64,000 nt of DNA from Faucicola osloensis_C (lineage in GTDB: Bacteria; Pseudomonadota; Gammaproteobacteria; Pseudomonadales; Moraxellaceae): assembly GCA_019353055.1 (NCBI GenBank), contig JABAHL010000013.1, positions 1-64,000 of the forward strand, in the 5' to 3' direction. The notes under the pieces are model-generated. The model was not told the DNA's origin. It saw nothing but the letters and a program-made list of their open reading frames with translations, and searched no databases. Made by a program: the position numbers and the translations under genes. Every line of letters starts with the position of its first letter. The stretch's first letter is position 1. Below, one piece after another: positions 18,701-27,355 of the stretch.

Positions 18701-19358
18701 GTTAGCATCACAAGTGCTTAATCTTGGGGCAGTCAATCATGCCGCGGTAGCCGAGCTCAGCGAAGTGAACAGCCGCTTAGCGCCCCTTGCTGAGCAAATC
18801 TCGGATTTGACCGCAAGCATTGAAAAATTGCAACTTGCTATCCAGCAGATTGACAGTCAAACCAAACAGCTTTTTATGGAGATGTTGACCCAAGTCAATA
18901 TCGAACTTAACAAGCTATTTACCCAAGTGTTCGGCGGCGGGCAAGCGCAGCTAGTGTTATCAGACCATACCAATGACAAAGATGGCAGCGGCAAAGGCTG
19001 GCAGTCAGGGCTAGAGCTTATGGCACAGCCGAAAGGCAAAAAGAACAGCCGGCTGGCCCTGTTATCGGGCGGTGAGAAAACCTTAACGGCGCTAAGTTTA
19101 ATCTTTGCGATTTTTAAACAGCAGCCCGCGCCATTTTGTGTGCTCGATGAAGTCGATGCGCCGCTTGATGATGCCAATGTCACGCGCTTTACCCGCTTAA
19201 TTGAGCAGCTTGCCAAAGACGTACAGTTTGTTTTTATCAGTCATAACAAACTTGCCATGCAAATTGCCGATGAGCTCAAAGGTGTGACCATGCCAACGGC
19301 GGGGGTGTCCAAGTTGGTCAGTGTGGATATGGGGGAGGTGGAGGCTTATTTGGCATAA
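15711..19358 (+). CDS. smc: chromosome segregation ATPase SMC
   Basis: A 1215-residue SMC protein that organises and segregates the chromosome. The N-terminal head has Walker A GPNGCGKSN (about 31-39), followed by VIDAIRWVLGESSAKQLRG. The C-terminal head has the signature LLSGGEKTLTALSL (about 1117) and Walker B FCVLDEVDAPLDDAN (about 1141). Between them are two long coiled coils, extremely rich in glutamine, flanking a hinge at roughly 540-680. The hinge region is unusually poor in recognisable glycine motifs. It begins a conserved smc-zipA-ligA cluster known from gammaproteobacteria such as Pseudomonas and Acinetobacter. Confidence 0.95.
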   Translation: MRLKQLKLAGFKSFANPTTFHFPKTITAIVGPNGCGKSNVIDAIRWVLGESSAKQLRGGAMSDVIFAGTQDKSAKSLASVELVFEHTRGEDGSSGIHHALNLYQELSVRRQINKEGKSDYFINGTKVRRRDVVDIFLGTGLGARSYAVIEQGMIGRIIDANALQLREFIEEASGVSRYQSRRDDTQKQLDTASDNLARLHDMVSELTSQQKRLEKQAKTAQQAQQWQQAQQAISEQLLIDDYGQAWQKQQTLAADFQAMRERVDAQQLLIDEATEQYQLAQRHLTEQQHMLQTQQNLAKDYWQQQHETQSLLKQAEQALANDQQRLNILNVELGRFAEYQQALQAQKQQAQMRIEGLPAKLEQLTAQLRQLREEQDDCKQQREHIAKNLAALNKQKQDVEKNLAVSENALKHHASQQQRQQQRQSEHDKAVLAWQTANATFDEQFAAFENNELDTQMTKLSDEIERLEANIIARQESIADQADEVDSLTRQHRQAEQQYQAWQTEQATLQNLLVQQQSALAQVSHQSPNQENNSSLPKLISQLQLTETGKGYANIFDTLLTVFAKWSIAADQDFAQIIHDHAVFIDNQSALHHTSKNHTANSHLIEGCLPLSALIAAPNLAIFQQVWISATPLDWADVQDKGLLDNLPTGDWLLVQTSAQQLILCNQQLLINLSHLLQAEGQQVISFSQQLMNEARIEQLDEHLAQQQPQLQRLADRLQQARVSLQEWQAQDRTARNQLLSLTQQQQQCQQQKLQQQYLYQSALDKLTQDKKRLDSDSERLQQEGLGFADKLHQEQQRVHALSNTLSHLQPQLQQQISERQSLDERLNQFASQQRELEQQQNRITQTLATGQLQITASEQQLAKACQDQARFTNEQQLQSDKISEQQARLPQLQQQLTMDSTQLQTANDTVTQLTMTLKTMETELQQAQLSVQESQQQLSQLQQQYHTTDTAWALAKQNVALISEQLTSRKIAVPKTDDIELLGSSKREQLQRQLEQLASQVLNLGAVNHAAVAELSEVNSRLAPLAEQISDLTASIEKLQLAIQQIDSQTKQLFMEMLTQVNIELNKLFTQVFGGGQAQLVLSDHTNDKDGSGKGWQSGLELMAQPKGKKNSRLALLSGGEKTLTALSLIFAIFKQQPAPFCVLDEVDAPLDDANVTRFTRLIEQLAKDVQFVFISHNKLAMQIADELKGVTMPTAGVSKLVSVDMGEVEAYLA

Positions 19359-19516
19359 GCGATTTTCACCTGTCAAATACGCAAAAAGTCAAGCCTCGCC
19401 ACGGTTTTTTCTAGCTGATTTTATGAAGTCATGATAGTATAACGGCAAAAATACCGATGTAAAAATTTTTACACTACAAACAGGGTCGTTATCGTCTTTC
19501 TCAAAGGTCGTTGTTT

Positions 19517-20458
19517 ATGTCTATCACTCAGCTTATTCTTATCATTCTTGCGGTTGTTGCTATCGTTTGGGGTATTTACACGCTACTAAAATCCATTCGT
19601 CAAAAAAACCAAGATGTATTAGCGACTGACGCGATTGAACATGACAAAGATGGTCTACCTATTATTCCACGCCATCAGCGTCCTGAGCCCCAAGAAAGCC
19701 AGTTGTTTAAAGCGGAAATCACACCCGACAATCCTAAAGGCGAAGTAAAGCTAAGCGCGGACGATACCGAGTTGCACCTAGATAACTATCCAGCCAATGG
19801 CGGTTTTGCCAATGCCACTAAATCTGCCAATGATAAATTATTGGCAGAAACCCATACATTTGTGGAAAACGAAAACGACGCTTTTAGCATGCTCGCCAAT
19901 GCCACAGAGACTATCACCCCTGTTGTGCATACTTTCGATGAAAATCAGCTAAAAAATGACAGCTTTACTGATAATAGCCCAATTTTGGACACCCATATCC
20001 AAGCGCAAATTGACGAAGAACAAAACAGCCCACTCAACAACGCGATTCAAAATATCAACATCAGTATTTTTCCTAATCAACAGTTTGTCGACATTAAAGG
20101 CGATTATCTGTTAGAGCTGATTGACAAGTATGGCTTGAAGTTTGGTGCGATGAATATGTTCCACCGCTACGAAAACAAAGACGGGACAGGCTTATTGTGG
20201 TTTAGTCTGATGATGATTGACAATGAGGGTATTTCACCTTTCGATCTCAATCGACTACCGACGCAAACCATGAAAGGCTTGGTATTATTTTTATCGCTAC
20301 CACACCCACGCCCTGTTCAAGGCTTTGATAGCATGATGAGTATCGCAGGATTGCTTGCCAATGACTTAAATGCCACAGTATATGATGACACAGGTGAGCC
20401 GATTAACAAAGAAAACACCCAAGCCATGCGCGAGCTTGCTATTAATTTTGGTCGATAG
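19517..20458 (+). CDS. zipA: cell division protein ZipA
   Basis: A 313-residue division protein that tethers FtsZ to the inner membrane. The N-terminus is a membrane anchor with hydrophobic LILIILAVVAIVWGIYTLL, followed by a basic patch, an acidic/Asn-rich linker of about 140 residues, and the C-terminal FtsZ-binding domain (about 175-313) containing FVDIKGDYLLELIDKYG, FGAMNMFHRY and MKGLVLFLSLPHP. The ATG at 19517 is preferred over a TTG six bases earlier. Position between smc and ligA matches the conserved cluster and supports the name even though ZipA sequences diverge. Confidence 0.92.
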   Translation: MSITQLILIILAVVAIVWGIYTLLKSIRQKNQDVLATDAIEHDKDGLPIIPRHQRPEPQESQLFKAEITPDNPKGEVKLSADDTELHLDNYPANGGFANATKSANDKLLAETHTFVENENDAFSMLANATETITPVVHTFDENQLKNDSFTDNSPILDTHIQAQIDEEQNSPLNNAIQNINISIFPNQQFVDIKGDYLLELIDKYGLKFGAMNMFHRYENKDGTGLLWFSLMMIDNEGISPFDLNRLPTQTMKGLVLFLSLPHPRPVQGFDSMMSIAGLLANDLNATVYDDTGEPINKENTQAMRELAINFGR

Positions 20459-20476
20459 ATTTTCTTAAAATGAAAT

Positions 20477-20504
20477 AAGGTACTCCTCGCGAGTGCCTTT
20501 TTTT
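20477..20504 (+). terminator. terminator between zipA and ligA
   Basis: Stem AAGGTACTC/GAGTGCCTT (9 bp, one G-U pair) with a 5-base loop is followed by TTTTT, 18 bp after the zipA stop. It suggests that ligA also has its own promoter. Confidence 0.75.
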
Positions 20505-20643
20505 ATGGTTAAAAGTTTTATTCTCAAAAGTTTTATGGTCAAAATATTTATTGTTTTGACTGACCTGATGACTGAAAAAATTGACCAAGTAAACCATCAC
20601 TTTGTTGTAAAATATCTGTTATCTTTTTTAAATCATAATCATT

Positions 20644-22665
20644 ATGAACACAGCCCCTATTACTGCGCAAATGCGCAAACTCATCGCACAGCTAAAACAA
20701 CATAACCACGCTTACTACGTCTTAGATAATCCGCTGTTAGAAGATAGCGAATACGACCAACTTCGCCAAGAACTGGTGGCGTTAGAAACCGCGCATCCTG
20801 AATTGGTACAAAGCGATAGCCCTACTAACCAAGTAGGCGACAAGCCGTTGCCGTTTTTTACCCAAGTCACCCACCAAATACCCATGCTGTCACTGGGTAA
20901 TTTATTTAACTTTGATGATTTACAGAACTTTATGCGGCGGGTCAATGACCGTTTGGCAGACCATCAGCAAAACCCCGAATATGAAGTCGAGCTCAAACTT
21001 GATGGGCTTGCGGTTTCATTGTTGTACCAAAACGGGCAGTTGATCCAAGCGGTCACGCGCGGCGATGGTCAAACGGGCGAAGATATTACCCAAAACGTGC
21101 GTACTATTCGAAATCTACCCCTACAGCTGGCGATTGATATACCGCGGCTAGAAGTGCGCGGCGAAGTACTCATGCCCAAAGCAGGGTTTGCCAAGCTCAA
21201 CCGGGATGCACAGGCGAAAGGGGAGAAAACCTTTGCCAATCCGCGTAATGCCGCCGCAGGGAGTTTGCGCCAACTTGACCCCAATATCGCCAAAAGTCGT
21301 CCGCTGGCGTTTTATGCCTATTCCGTCAATCAAGGCTTGCCCGCTGAGATTACCACCCAATCTGATGCGCTTTTTTGGCTACAAGCGTTGGGTTTTAGCA
21401 TTAGCGATATCAAAATCGTGCAAACAGCCGAGCAGCTACAAGCGTATTATCAATCAGTGATTGAGAAACGCAGTCGCTTACCCTTTGAAATTGATGGCAC
21501 GGTGATTAAGGTCAATAGTTTAGCCTTGCAAGAGCAACTGGGCTTTCTAAGCCGTGAGCCACGCTGGGCAACCGCCTATAAATTCCCTGCCCAAACTGTG
21601 ATGACCCGCCTAAATGCGATTGAATGGCAAGTAGGGCGCACAGGTCAGTTGACGCCCGTGGGTAAGCTTGAACCTGTCAATGTCGGTGGCGTCACTGTCA
21701 GCAATGTGACTCTGCATAATATCGGTGAAATTCAGCGTTTAGACATCCGAGCAGGGGACATGGTCAGCGTACACCGTGCCGGTGATGTCATACCCAAAGT
21801 TACGCGCGTTTGGACGGACGAGCGCCCCGCCAATGCCCAAGTGGTGAGCCTACCGACGCATTGCCCGGTGTGTGATTCACCCGTTATCATGCCAGAAGGC
21901 GAAGCGCTGGCACGATGTACAGGGGGGTTATTTTGCCCAGCCCAGCAACAAGAAGCACTGATTCATTTTGTCAGTCGTAAAGCGATGGATATCGACGGGC
22001 TCGGTGAACGCTGGTTGATTAATTTTTTTGAGCAGGGTATTGTTAAAAATGTCGCAGATATTTATGCGCTTAACAATCACCGCGATGCGCTCATCAACCT
22101 TGAAAAATTGGGCGAAAAATCTGTTGAAAATATGCTGGCTGCCATTGAAAAAAGTAAAGATACGACCTTGCCGCGGTTTATCTTTGCCTTAGGTATTGGC
22201 GGCGTAGGAGAGAGCACGGCAATGAATTTAGCCATGCAATTTGGCGACTTGCAGCCGCTCATGGCAGCGAGTATTGAAGCCTTACAAAAAACCCCCGATG
22301 TCGGTGAAAAAACCGCAGACTCGATTTTTGAGTTTTTTCGTGCCGAGCACAATATCGAAGTCATCAATCGATTATTACAAGCCGGTATCCATTGGCAGCC
22401 TGTCAGTCAAGTGCCTGAAGGCAATCAGCCGCTTAAAGGTCAAAGTTGGGTCATTACAGGCACCCTTGAAGGCATGGGACGCGATGAAGCCAAAGCCAAG
22501 CTGCAAGCATTAGGGGCAAAAGTCTCAGGCAGCGTTTCTGCCAAGACCACCGCACTGCTCGCAGGCGAAAAAGCGGGTAGTAAACTTGCCAATGCCGAAA
22601 AACTGGGGGTAAAAGTGGTCTCTGAAGCGCAATTCACCGATTTATTAAACACTTATCATGCCTAA
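20644..22665 (+). CDS. ligA: NAD-dependent DNA ligase
   Basis: A 673-residue replicative ligase that seals nicks using NAD+. The N-terminal Ia domain includes YYVLDNPLLEDSEYDQL. The adenylation motif is ELKLDGLAVS (Lys about 118), then VEVRGEVLMPK-like LEVRGEVLMPK. Further come the OB domain, a zinc finger with CPVCDSPV and CTGGLFCPAQ, helix-hairpin-helix repeats (about 440-580) and a C-terminal BRCT domain (about 595-673, with GQSWVITGTLEGMGR). Full length, all domains present. Spaced 185 bp from zipA with an intervening terminator. Confidence 0.97.
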   Translation: MNTAPITAQMRKLIAQLKQHNHAYYVLDNPLLEDSEYDQLRQELVALETAHPELVQSDSPTNQVGDKPLPFFTQVTHQIPMLSLGNLFNFDDLQNFMRRVNDRLADHQQNPEYEVELKLDGLAVSLLYQNGQLIQAVTRGDGQTGEDITQNVRTIRNLPLQLAIDIPRLEVRGEVLMPKAGFAKLNRDAQAKGEKTFANPRNAAAGSLRQLDPNIAKSRPLAFYAYSVNQGLPAEITTQSDALFWLQALGFSISDIKIVQTAEQLQAYYQSVIEKRSRLPFEIDGTVIKVNSLALQEQLGFLSREPRWATAYKFPAQTVMTRLNAIEWQVGRTGQLTPVGKLEPVNVGGVTVSNVTLHNIGEIQRLDIRAGDMVSVHRAGDVIPKVTRVWTDERPANAQVVSLPTHCPVCDSPVIMPEGEALARCTGGLFCPAQQQEALIHFVSRKAMDIDGLGERWLINFFEQGIVKNVADIYALNNHRDALINLEKLGEKSVENMLAAIEKSKDTTLPRFIFALGIGGVGESTAMNLAMQFGDLQPLMAASIEALQKTPDVGEKTADSIFEFFRAEHNIEVINRLLQAGIHWQPVSQVPEGNQPLKGQSWVITGTLEGMGRDEAKAKLQALGAKVSGSVSAKTTALLAGEKAGSKLANAEKLGVKVVSEAQFTDLLNTYHA

Positions 22666-22868
22666 TATATGCTCGGTATTGTAGAAAAAATTAACGCAAC
22701 CTTCAGTAAGTTATTCGCTGCCCAAATTATAGCAAGGTTACTTACAAAACACGTATAAATCAGTCTTTATTCATAACAATAAGGTGAAAAAATTACGCTA
22801 ATATAACTTCCGTAAGTTGCTAAAAACACCTAAGATTTTAGCAAATGGAAACCTTACTGGAGAAAAGT

Positions 22869-23147
22869 ATGAAATCACTTAAAACACTTGCGGTACTTGC
22901 AACACTTGTTGGTTCAACGGCATTGACAGCGTGTGCTACCACTGATGCCTATGGCAACCGCGTTACTACCCAAGGCTCTTCTCGCGCGGCGATGCAAGGC
23001 GCGGTAGCGGGTGCAGCATTAGGTGCACTGGCAAAATCAGATGGCGACCGTAGCGACATCGGTAAAGCCGCAGCAATCGGTGCAGCCGCAGGTGGTGCAA
23101 CAGGCTATGTATTAAGTACATCACCTAACTACCCATACCAAAAATAA
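22869..23147 (+). CDS. glycine-zipper lipoprotein
   Basis: A 92-residue outer-membrane-type lipoprotein. The signal peptide ends in a lipobox ALTAC (Cys22), followed by ATTDAYGNRV and a glycine zipper AVAGAALGALAKS...AAAIGAAAGGATGYVL, a pair of Gly/Ala-rich helices found in small envelope lipoproteins of the YMGG/OmpA-like glycine-zipper type. The ATG at 22869 is supported by GGAG seven bases upstream; an in-frame ATG at 22845 lacks one. Monocistronic, with a strong terminator. Function not known beyond probable envelope association. Confidence 0.85.
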   Translation: MKSLKTLAVLATLVGSTALTACATTDAYGNRVTTQGSSRAAMQGAVAGAALGALAKSDGDRSDIGKAAAIGAAAGGATGYVLSTSPNYPYQK

Positions 23148-23199
23148 GCTACACTAAAAGTCATAGCCTATCTCGACAGCATCCGATATCGATGCTGTT

Positions 23200-23232
23200 A
23201 AAAGCCAAACCATTCAAGGTTTGGCTTTTTTC
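23200..23232 (+). terminator. rho-independent terminator
   Basis: A perfect 12-bp stem AAAAGCCAAACC/GGTTTGGCTTTT with a 6-base loop and trailing T residues, after a second hairpin ACAGCATC/GATGCTGT at 23175-23198. Confidence 0.88.
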
Positions 23233-23340
23233 TTTGCTAAACGTTAAGCCAGCTATTTAATGCAATCAAAGATGCGTTGAAGTAGAGTAGTTAATTTTTA
23301 TTTGTATAACCTAAATTATAGCGCTAAAAATCAAAGGTAT

Positions 23341-23373
23341 AAAAAAAGCCCTTATCAATTCGATAAGGGCTTT
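23341..23373 (-). terminator. terminator of the tRNA-Lys transcript
   Basis: On the minus strand, stem AAAGCCCTTATC/GATAAGGGCTTT (12 bp, loop of 5) runs into a T7 tract, five bases past the 3' end of the downstream tRNA. Confidence 0.87.
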
Positions 23374-23378
23374 GGATA

Positions 23379-23454
23379 TGGTGGATCGTCCGCGACTCGA
23401 ACGCGGGACCAATGGATTAAAAGTCCACTGCTCTACCAACTGAGCTAACGATCC
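23379..23454 (-). tRNA. tRNA-Lys(UUU), copy 2
   Basis: 76 nt including an encoded CCA. The acceptor starts GGATCGT and pairs with ACGATCC before the terminal A-CCA; the D arm contains AGCTCAGTTGGTAGAGC, the anticodon loop CTTTTAA gives anticodon TTT, and the T arm contains GTTCGAGTC. Identical to the copy at 23599-23674 and transcribed after it. Confidence 0.97.
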
Positions 23455-23598
23455 TGAGAAGCGTTAAGAAAACGTCTGGGAGACGTTTTTAGCTTCGCAA
23501 GAGCAAATCTATGATTTGCTAAAGCATTAAAAAATTGCAAAACAATTTTGATTTCACAAGTCAAATTCATAAAACGACATTGTCAAACTTTCAAAATA

Positions 23599-23674
23599 TG
23601 GTGGATCGTCCGCGACTCGAACGCGGGACCAATGGATTAAAAGTCCACTGCTCTACCAACTGAGCTAACGATCC
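23599..23674 (-). tRNA. tRNA-Lys(UUU), copy 1
   Basis: 76 nt, identical to the copy at 23379-23454, with anticodon TTT and encoded CCA. It is first in the transcript. The 144-bp spacer between the copies shares a few bases next to each 3' end (ATATGG) and contains further small hairpins. The overlapping 64-residue open frame on this strand is a shadow of the tRNA. Confidence 0.97.
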
Positions 23675-23743
23675 AAAACTTTTAAGGCAATACAAAACGA
23701 TTTTCACGTTTTTATTTTGGCTATTGCCGTTAAGTGAGTGCAT

Positions 23744-23771
23744 ATTATACGCATTAAATCTTGGTTTGCAA
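23744..23771 (-). promoter_or_regulatory. sigma-70 promoter of the tRNA-Lys pair
   Basis: On the minus strand, TTGCAA (23766-23771) and a consensus TATAAT (23744-23749) are separated by 16 bp, about 70 bp before the first tRNA. Confidence 0.7.
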
Positions 23772-23876
23772 GCCTTTTTGCACAATTTTTTTAACTAAGG
23801 ATTTGCATCAAAATAGAGACGTAAATTTATCGACTTATGATAGGTTTTCACCCCTTTAATCTTTAACTTATCCAGC

Positions 23877-23914
23877 TTTAATTAAATGAATCTTGTTTAA
23901 TTAAATGAATCTTG
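23877..23914. repeat. 19-bp perfect tandem duplication
   Basis: TTTAATTAAATGAATCTTG occurs at 23877-23895 and 23896-23914, in the spacer between the tRNA promoter and macB. The spacer otherwise holds nothing recognisable. Confidence 0.92.
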
Positions 23915-23950
23915 ATTGGCTAGATGTTGATTAATCAGGTGATAAAACTT

Positions 23951-23980
23951 TTATTCACCACCTGATTATTCACCACCCGA
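23951..23980. repeat. 15-bp tandem duplication over the macB stop codon
   Basis: TTATTCACCACCTGA (23951-23965) is repeated with one change at 23966-23980, which is the end of macB including its stop. The extra copy lies just outside the gene, so the protein is not altered. Confidence 0.85.
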
Positions 23981-25948
23981 TAAGGCATCAACAGGATTGA
24001 GTTTGGCGGCATTGCGCGCGGGAATAAATCCAAAAACCACACCAATGAGAGTGGAACACACCACCGCCGCTACAATGGAAGTGGTTGAATACACCACTTG
24101 GAAATTACCCCCTGCAAATTTGTTAATTAAAGCGCCGATGGCAAACGCTAGGCTAATACCTAAAATCCCGCCCAAGATACACACCAAAATCGCTTCTATC
24201 AAAAACTGCTGCATGATATCAGATTGTCTTGCGCCCACTGCCATGCGCACACCAATTTCACTGGTACGCTCGGTGACTGAGACGAGCATGATATTCATAA
24301 CGCCAATACCCCCAACAATCAAAGAAATAATGGCTATCGACGAAACCAGTAATGTCATCGTACCTGTGGTGGATTCAATCGTCTGACGGATTGAATCGGA
24401 GTTTTGAATACGAAAGTCATCGGTGCCGTGTCGCTGCTCTATCAAATCAGAAACGGCTTGCTCAGCGGCACTAGACGAGATAGTGTTTTTTAGTAGCACA
24501 ATAAAACTATCTACATGACTAGTACCAAGCATTCTACGCATTACAGTGGTATAAGGCATATATAGGGTAGGGGTGTCTGAACTTGGACCAAAAGCTTGCT
24601 CAGATGGCTGCAGCACACCGATGACACGAGCGGGCACACTACCCACCAACATCACTTCACCAATGGGGTCGCTGACATTGGCAAAAAAGGTGGTTTTTGC
24701 ATTATCATCAATAATCACATCTTGGGTCATCGAGGTAATACTATTGTCATTAAAGGTTTGCCCAAGCGCGAGTTTTTCCCCTTTCACCGTTAGATAATCT
24801 TTGCCCACGCCACTGACATTCACAGAAGCTTCTGTCTCGCGGTAACGGGCGGTGGCGCTATTGCTGCTGACTTGTGGACTGACGCTTTGCACATAAGGCT
24901 GTTCTGCGACAGCATTGGCATCGGCATCTGTCAAGTTGTCATCATGGTATTTGCGGCGAGGGTCACCAAATTTATAGCCATCTCGTATGGTTAAAGTATT
25001 GGTGCCTAAGGAGCTGATATCATTGAGAATTTTTTGTTGAGAACCTTGCCCTAGACCCACTACCGATACCACAGAGGCAATACCGATAATAATACCTAGC
25101 ATGGTTAACAATGTCCGCATTTTATGGGCTTTCATCGCCAAAACCGACATCTTAAAGGCTTCAGATAAGCGGTCCAAAAACGCGGTAACACCAGATTTTT
25201 TGGCAAAATTTAGGTGTTGAACTTCAGTGGTTTTATCAACTCTATTATCGGTATAATAATCTTTAAGAATCTGTCCGTCTTTGATTTCGATCACGCGTTC
25301 GGCTTGGGCAGCGATAGAAGGATCGTGAGTCACCATAATGATGGTATGACCTTGGCTATTTAGATTTCTCAAAATTGCCATCACGTCTTTACCCGATTGG
25401 CTATCTAATGCCCCAGTCGGTTCATCAGCCAGGATAATGTCGCCACCATTCATTAACGCACGAGCAATAGATACACGCTGTTGTTGACCACCGGAGAGTT
25501 GGCTAGGGCGATTTTGGGTTTTTGCCGCAAGACCTAAGTCGTCTAACAATTGGGTGGCGCGCGCTTCGCGTTGCCGCACCGGCATTCCTGCATATACAGC
25601 AGGGACAGCGACATTGTCTTGGGCATTGATGTCACCGAGTAAATGATAGCGCTGAAAAATAAACCCAAAATGCTCACGGCGAAGCTCGGCAAGTTCGTCT
25701 GCGGTAAGTTTGTCCACCGCTTTGCCATAGATGTGGTAACTGCCCGCAGTCGCCTGATCTAAGCAGCCTAAGATGTTCATTAAGGTGGATTTACCCGAGC
25801 CTGATTGACCGATAATTGCCACCATTTCGCCTTCGTAAATGGTCAAGTCAATCCCATGTAAAACCCGAATTTTTTCATCACCTGCAGGGAACTCGCGGAT
25901 TAAATCCTTCACTTCCATAATAGGTTGTTTGGTGTCTTGCGTTATCAT
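23966..25948 (-). CDS. macB: MacB-type ABC exporter, ATPase-permease fusion
   Basis: A 660-residue inner-membrane protein of the MacB type that, with MacA and a TolC-like channel, exports compounds such as macrolides or peptides across the envelope. The N-terminal ATPase has Walker A GQSGSGKSTLMNILGCLDQ, signature LSGGQQQRVSIARAL and Walker B ILADEPTGALD. Four membrane helices follow, one after the ATPase at about 275-300 and three at the C-terminus, flanking a large periplasmic domain. The C-terminus contains GVMNIMLVSVTERTSEIGVR and FGFIPARNAAKLNPVDAL. No TolC gene is nearby. It lies 96 bp from macA, on the same strand; the ribosome site is weak. Confidence 0.92.
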   Translation of the reverse strand: MITQDTKQPIMEVKDLIREFPAGDEKIRVLHGIDLTIYEGEMVAIIGQSGSGKSTLMNILGCLDQATAGSYHIYGKAVDKLTADELAELRREHFGFIFQRYHLLGDINAQDNVAVPAVYAGMPVRQREARATQLLDDLGLAAKTQNRPSQLSGGQQQRVSIARALMNGGDIILADEPTGALDSQSGKDVMAILRNLNSQGHTIIMVTHDPSIAAQAERVIEIKDGQILKDYYTDNRVDKTTEVQHLNFAKKSGVTAFLDRLSEAFKMSVLAMKAHKMRTLLTMLGIIIGIASVVSVVGLGQGSQQKILNDISSLGTNTLTIRDGYKFGDPRRKYHDDNLTDADANAVAEQPYVQSVSPQVSSNSATARYRETEASVNVSGVGKDYLTVKGEKLALGQTFNDNSITSMTQDVIIDDNAKTTFFANVSDPIGEVMLVGSVPARVIGVLQPSEQAFGPSSDTPTLYMPYTTVMRRMLGTSHVDSFIVLLKNTISSSAAEQAVSDLIEQRHGTDDFRIQNSDSIRQTIESTTGTMTLLVSSIAIISLIVGGIGVMNIMLVSVTERTSEIGVRMAVGARQSDIMQQFLIEAILVCILGGILGISLAFAIGALINKFAGGNFQVVYSTTSIVAAVVCSTLIGVVFGFIPARNAAKLNPVDALSGGE

Positions 25949-25965
25949 CAGCCGTGTGTCTCACA

Positions 25966-26001
25966 GTTAGCATGCGTCATAGGGTTAGCATGCGTCATAG
26001 G
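25966..26001. repeat. 18-bp perfect tandem duplication between macA and macB
   Basis: GTTAGCATGCGTCATAGG occurs at 25966-25983 and 25984-26001, in the short spacer before the macB start. It lengthens the intercistronic leader and sits where a ribosome site would be expected. Confidence 0.93.
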
Positions 26002-26044
26002 TTACAATCAACGTTTACAATCTAGGGTTATCATCTACCGATGA

Positions 26045-27355
26045 TTACATCATCGGCGGACGACCGTTATTTTTAGACGATGAACTTGATTTACTCACCG
26101 TTGCTTGCCCCACAACTACCTTATCACCTTGGTTGACGCCGCTAAGAATTTGGGTGGTAATACGATTGGTGACACCTGTTTTGACCGCTTGTTTTTTGGT
26201 AGTACCATCGGCTTGTACGACTTCAACATAACTGCCCATTTTTGGGTCAGTTTTGATTGCTGCAGCGGGTACGCTAAGCACATTACTGACTTTATTTTCA
26301 ACAATATAGACTTGCGCTGTCATGTTGATACGTAGCGCGCCATCGGGATTGGGGACAGTAAAATAACCAATGTAATAAATCGCCGAATCCGTTGACGCTG
26401 ATGAATCACTGGCGGTAGTGCCATCTGGAGCAGGTCCAATGGTCGACAGCGTGGCTTGGTATTTCTTATCTGGGCGTCCAATGATATTGAAATAAACAGG
26501 CAACCCTACTTTGAGGTTAACGACATCGGCTTCTGATATTTTGGCTTTCACGCGCACACTGCTCAAATCTGCCAATGTCACAATGGTGGGGGCTGATTGA
26601 TTGGCGTTTACTGTTTGCCCTTGTTTGGTGGTAATAGAAATCACCGTGCCTGACATCGGGGCAACAATTTGGCTATATCCAAGATTTTTTTCAGCCGTAT
26701 TGACGTCCGTTTGCGATTTTTTTATGGTTTGTTGTGCACTCACAATATCGGCTTGCGATGAGGCAATATTTGCTTGGGCAGTCGCAATCGCTTCTTTGGC
26801 GCTGTCTACATTGGCTTGGGCTGTTTTGACAGCGGTATCCGCTTGCTCCAGCTCTTGTTTGGAGATGGCATTCATGGCAAGCAAGGATTTTAGGCGATTG
26901 TATTCTGTTTGCGATTGTTGCAAGGTTGCTATTTTACCTTTCAAGTCGGCTCGCGCTGTGGCAAGCGCGGCTTGTTTGGTCTGATACGCGGCCTTGGTAC
27001 TTTCCAAATTTGCTTTGCTTTGCTGTAAGGTAGCTTGCTGCGTGGTTAAGGTATTTTGCAGGGTAACTGGGTCAATTTGAGCAATAACATCGCCTTTTTT
27101 GACCGTATCACCCACTTCAACATACAATTTTGTCACTTCCCCTGACACCTGAGCGCCAACATCCACTTGTTTAATGCCTTCAATTTTGCCCGTGGACATC
27201 ACACTGTTTTCAATATCGCTACGTTCGACATTGGCGGTGATGTAATTGGGTTTTTGGGGTTTGGGTTTAAAGTACCAATAAGCTAACGCTGCCAGCGAAA
27301 TAACGATCAAACTTAAGATTGCCCATTTGAGCCATTTTTTCTGGGTAGCGGTCAT
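26045..27355 (-). CDS. macA: MacA-type periplasmic adaptor protein
   Basis: A 436-residue membrane-fusion protein linking MacB to an outer-membrane channel. It has an N-terminal membrane anchor (LKWAILSLIVISLAALAYWYF), a lipoyl-like half motif VDVGAQVSGEVTKLYVEVGD, a long alpha-helical hairpin (about 100-215) with heptad repeats, the second lipoyl half IVAPMSGTVISITTKQGQTV, and a beta-barrel and membrane-proximal domain. The ATG at 27355 is preferred, with AAGG nine bases upstream. The Ser/Lys/Asn-rich C-terminal tail is likely disordered. First gene of a macA-macB operon. Confidence 0.92.
   Translation of the reverse strand: MTATQKKWLKWAILSLIVISLAALAYWYFKPKPQKPNYITANVERSDIENSVMSTGKIEGIKQVDVGAQVSGEVTKLYVEVGDTVKKGDVIAQIDPVTLQNTLTTQQATLQQSKANLESTKAAYQTKQAALATARADLKGKIATLQQSQTEYNRLKSLLAMNAISKQELEQADTAVKTAQANVDSAKEAIATAQANIASSQADIVSAQQTIKKSQTDVNTAEKNLGYSQIVAPMSGTVISITTKQGQTVNANQSAPTIVTLADLSSVRVKAKISEADVVNLKVGLPVYFNIIGRPDKKYQATLSTIGPAPDGTTASDSSASTDSAIYYIGYFTVPNPDGALRINMTAQVYIVENKVSNVLSVPAAAIKTDPKMGSYVEVVQADGTTKKQAVKTGVTNRITTQILSGVNQGDKVVVGQATVSKSSSSSKNNGRPPMM

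Noticed and set aside
23591..23785. 64-codon minus-strand frame
   Set aside because: It runs through the tRNA-Lys gene and its leader; not a protein gene.
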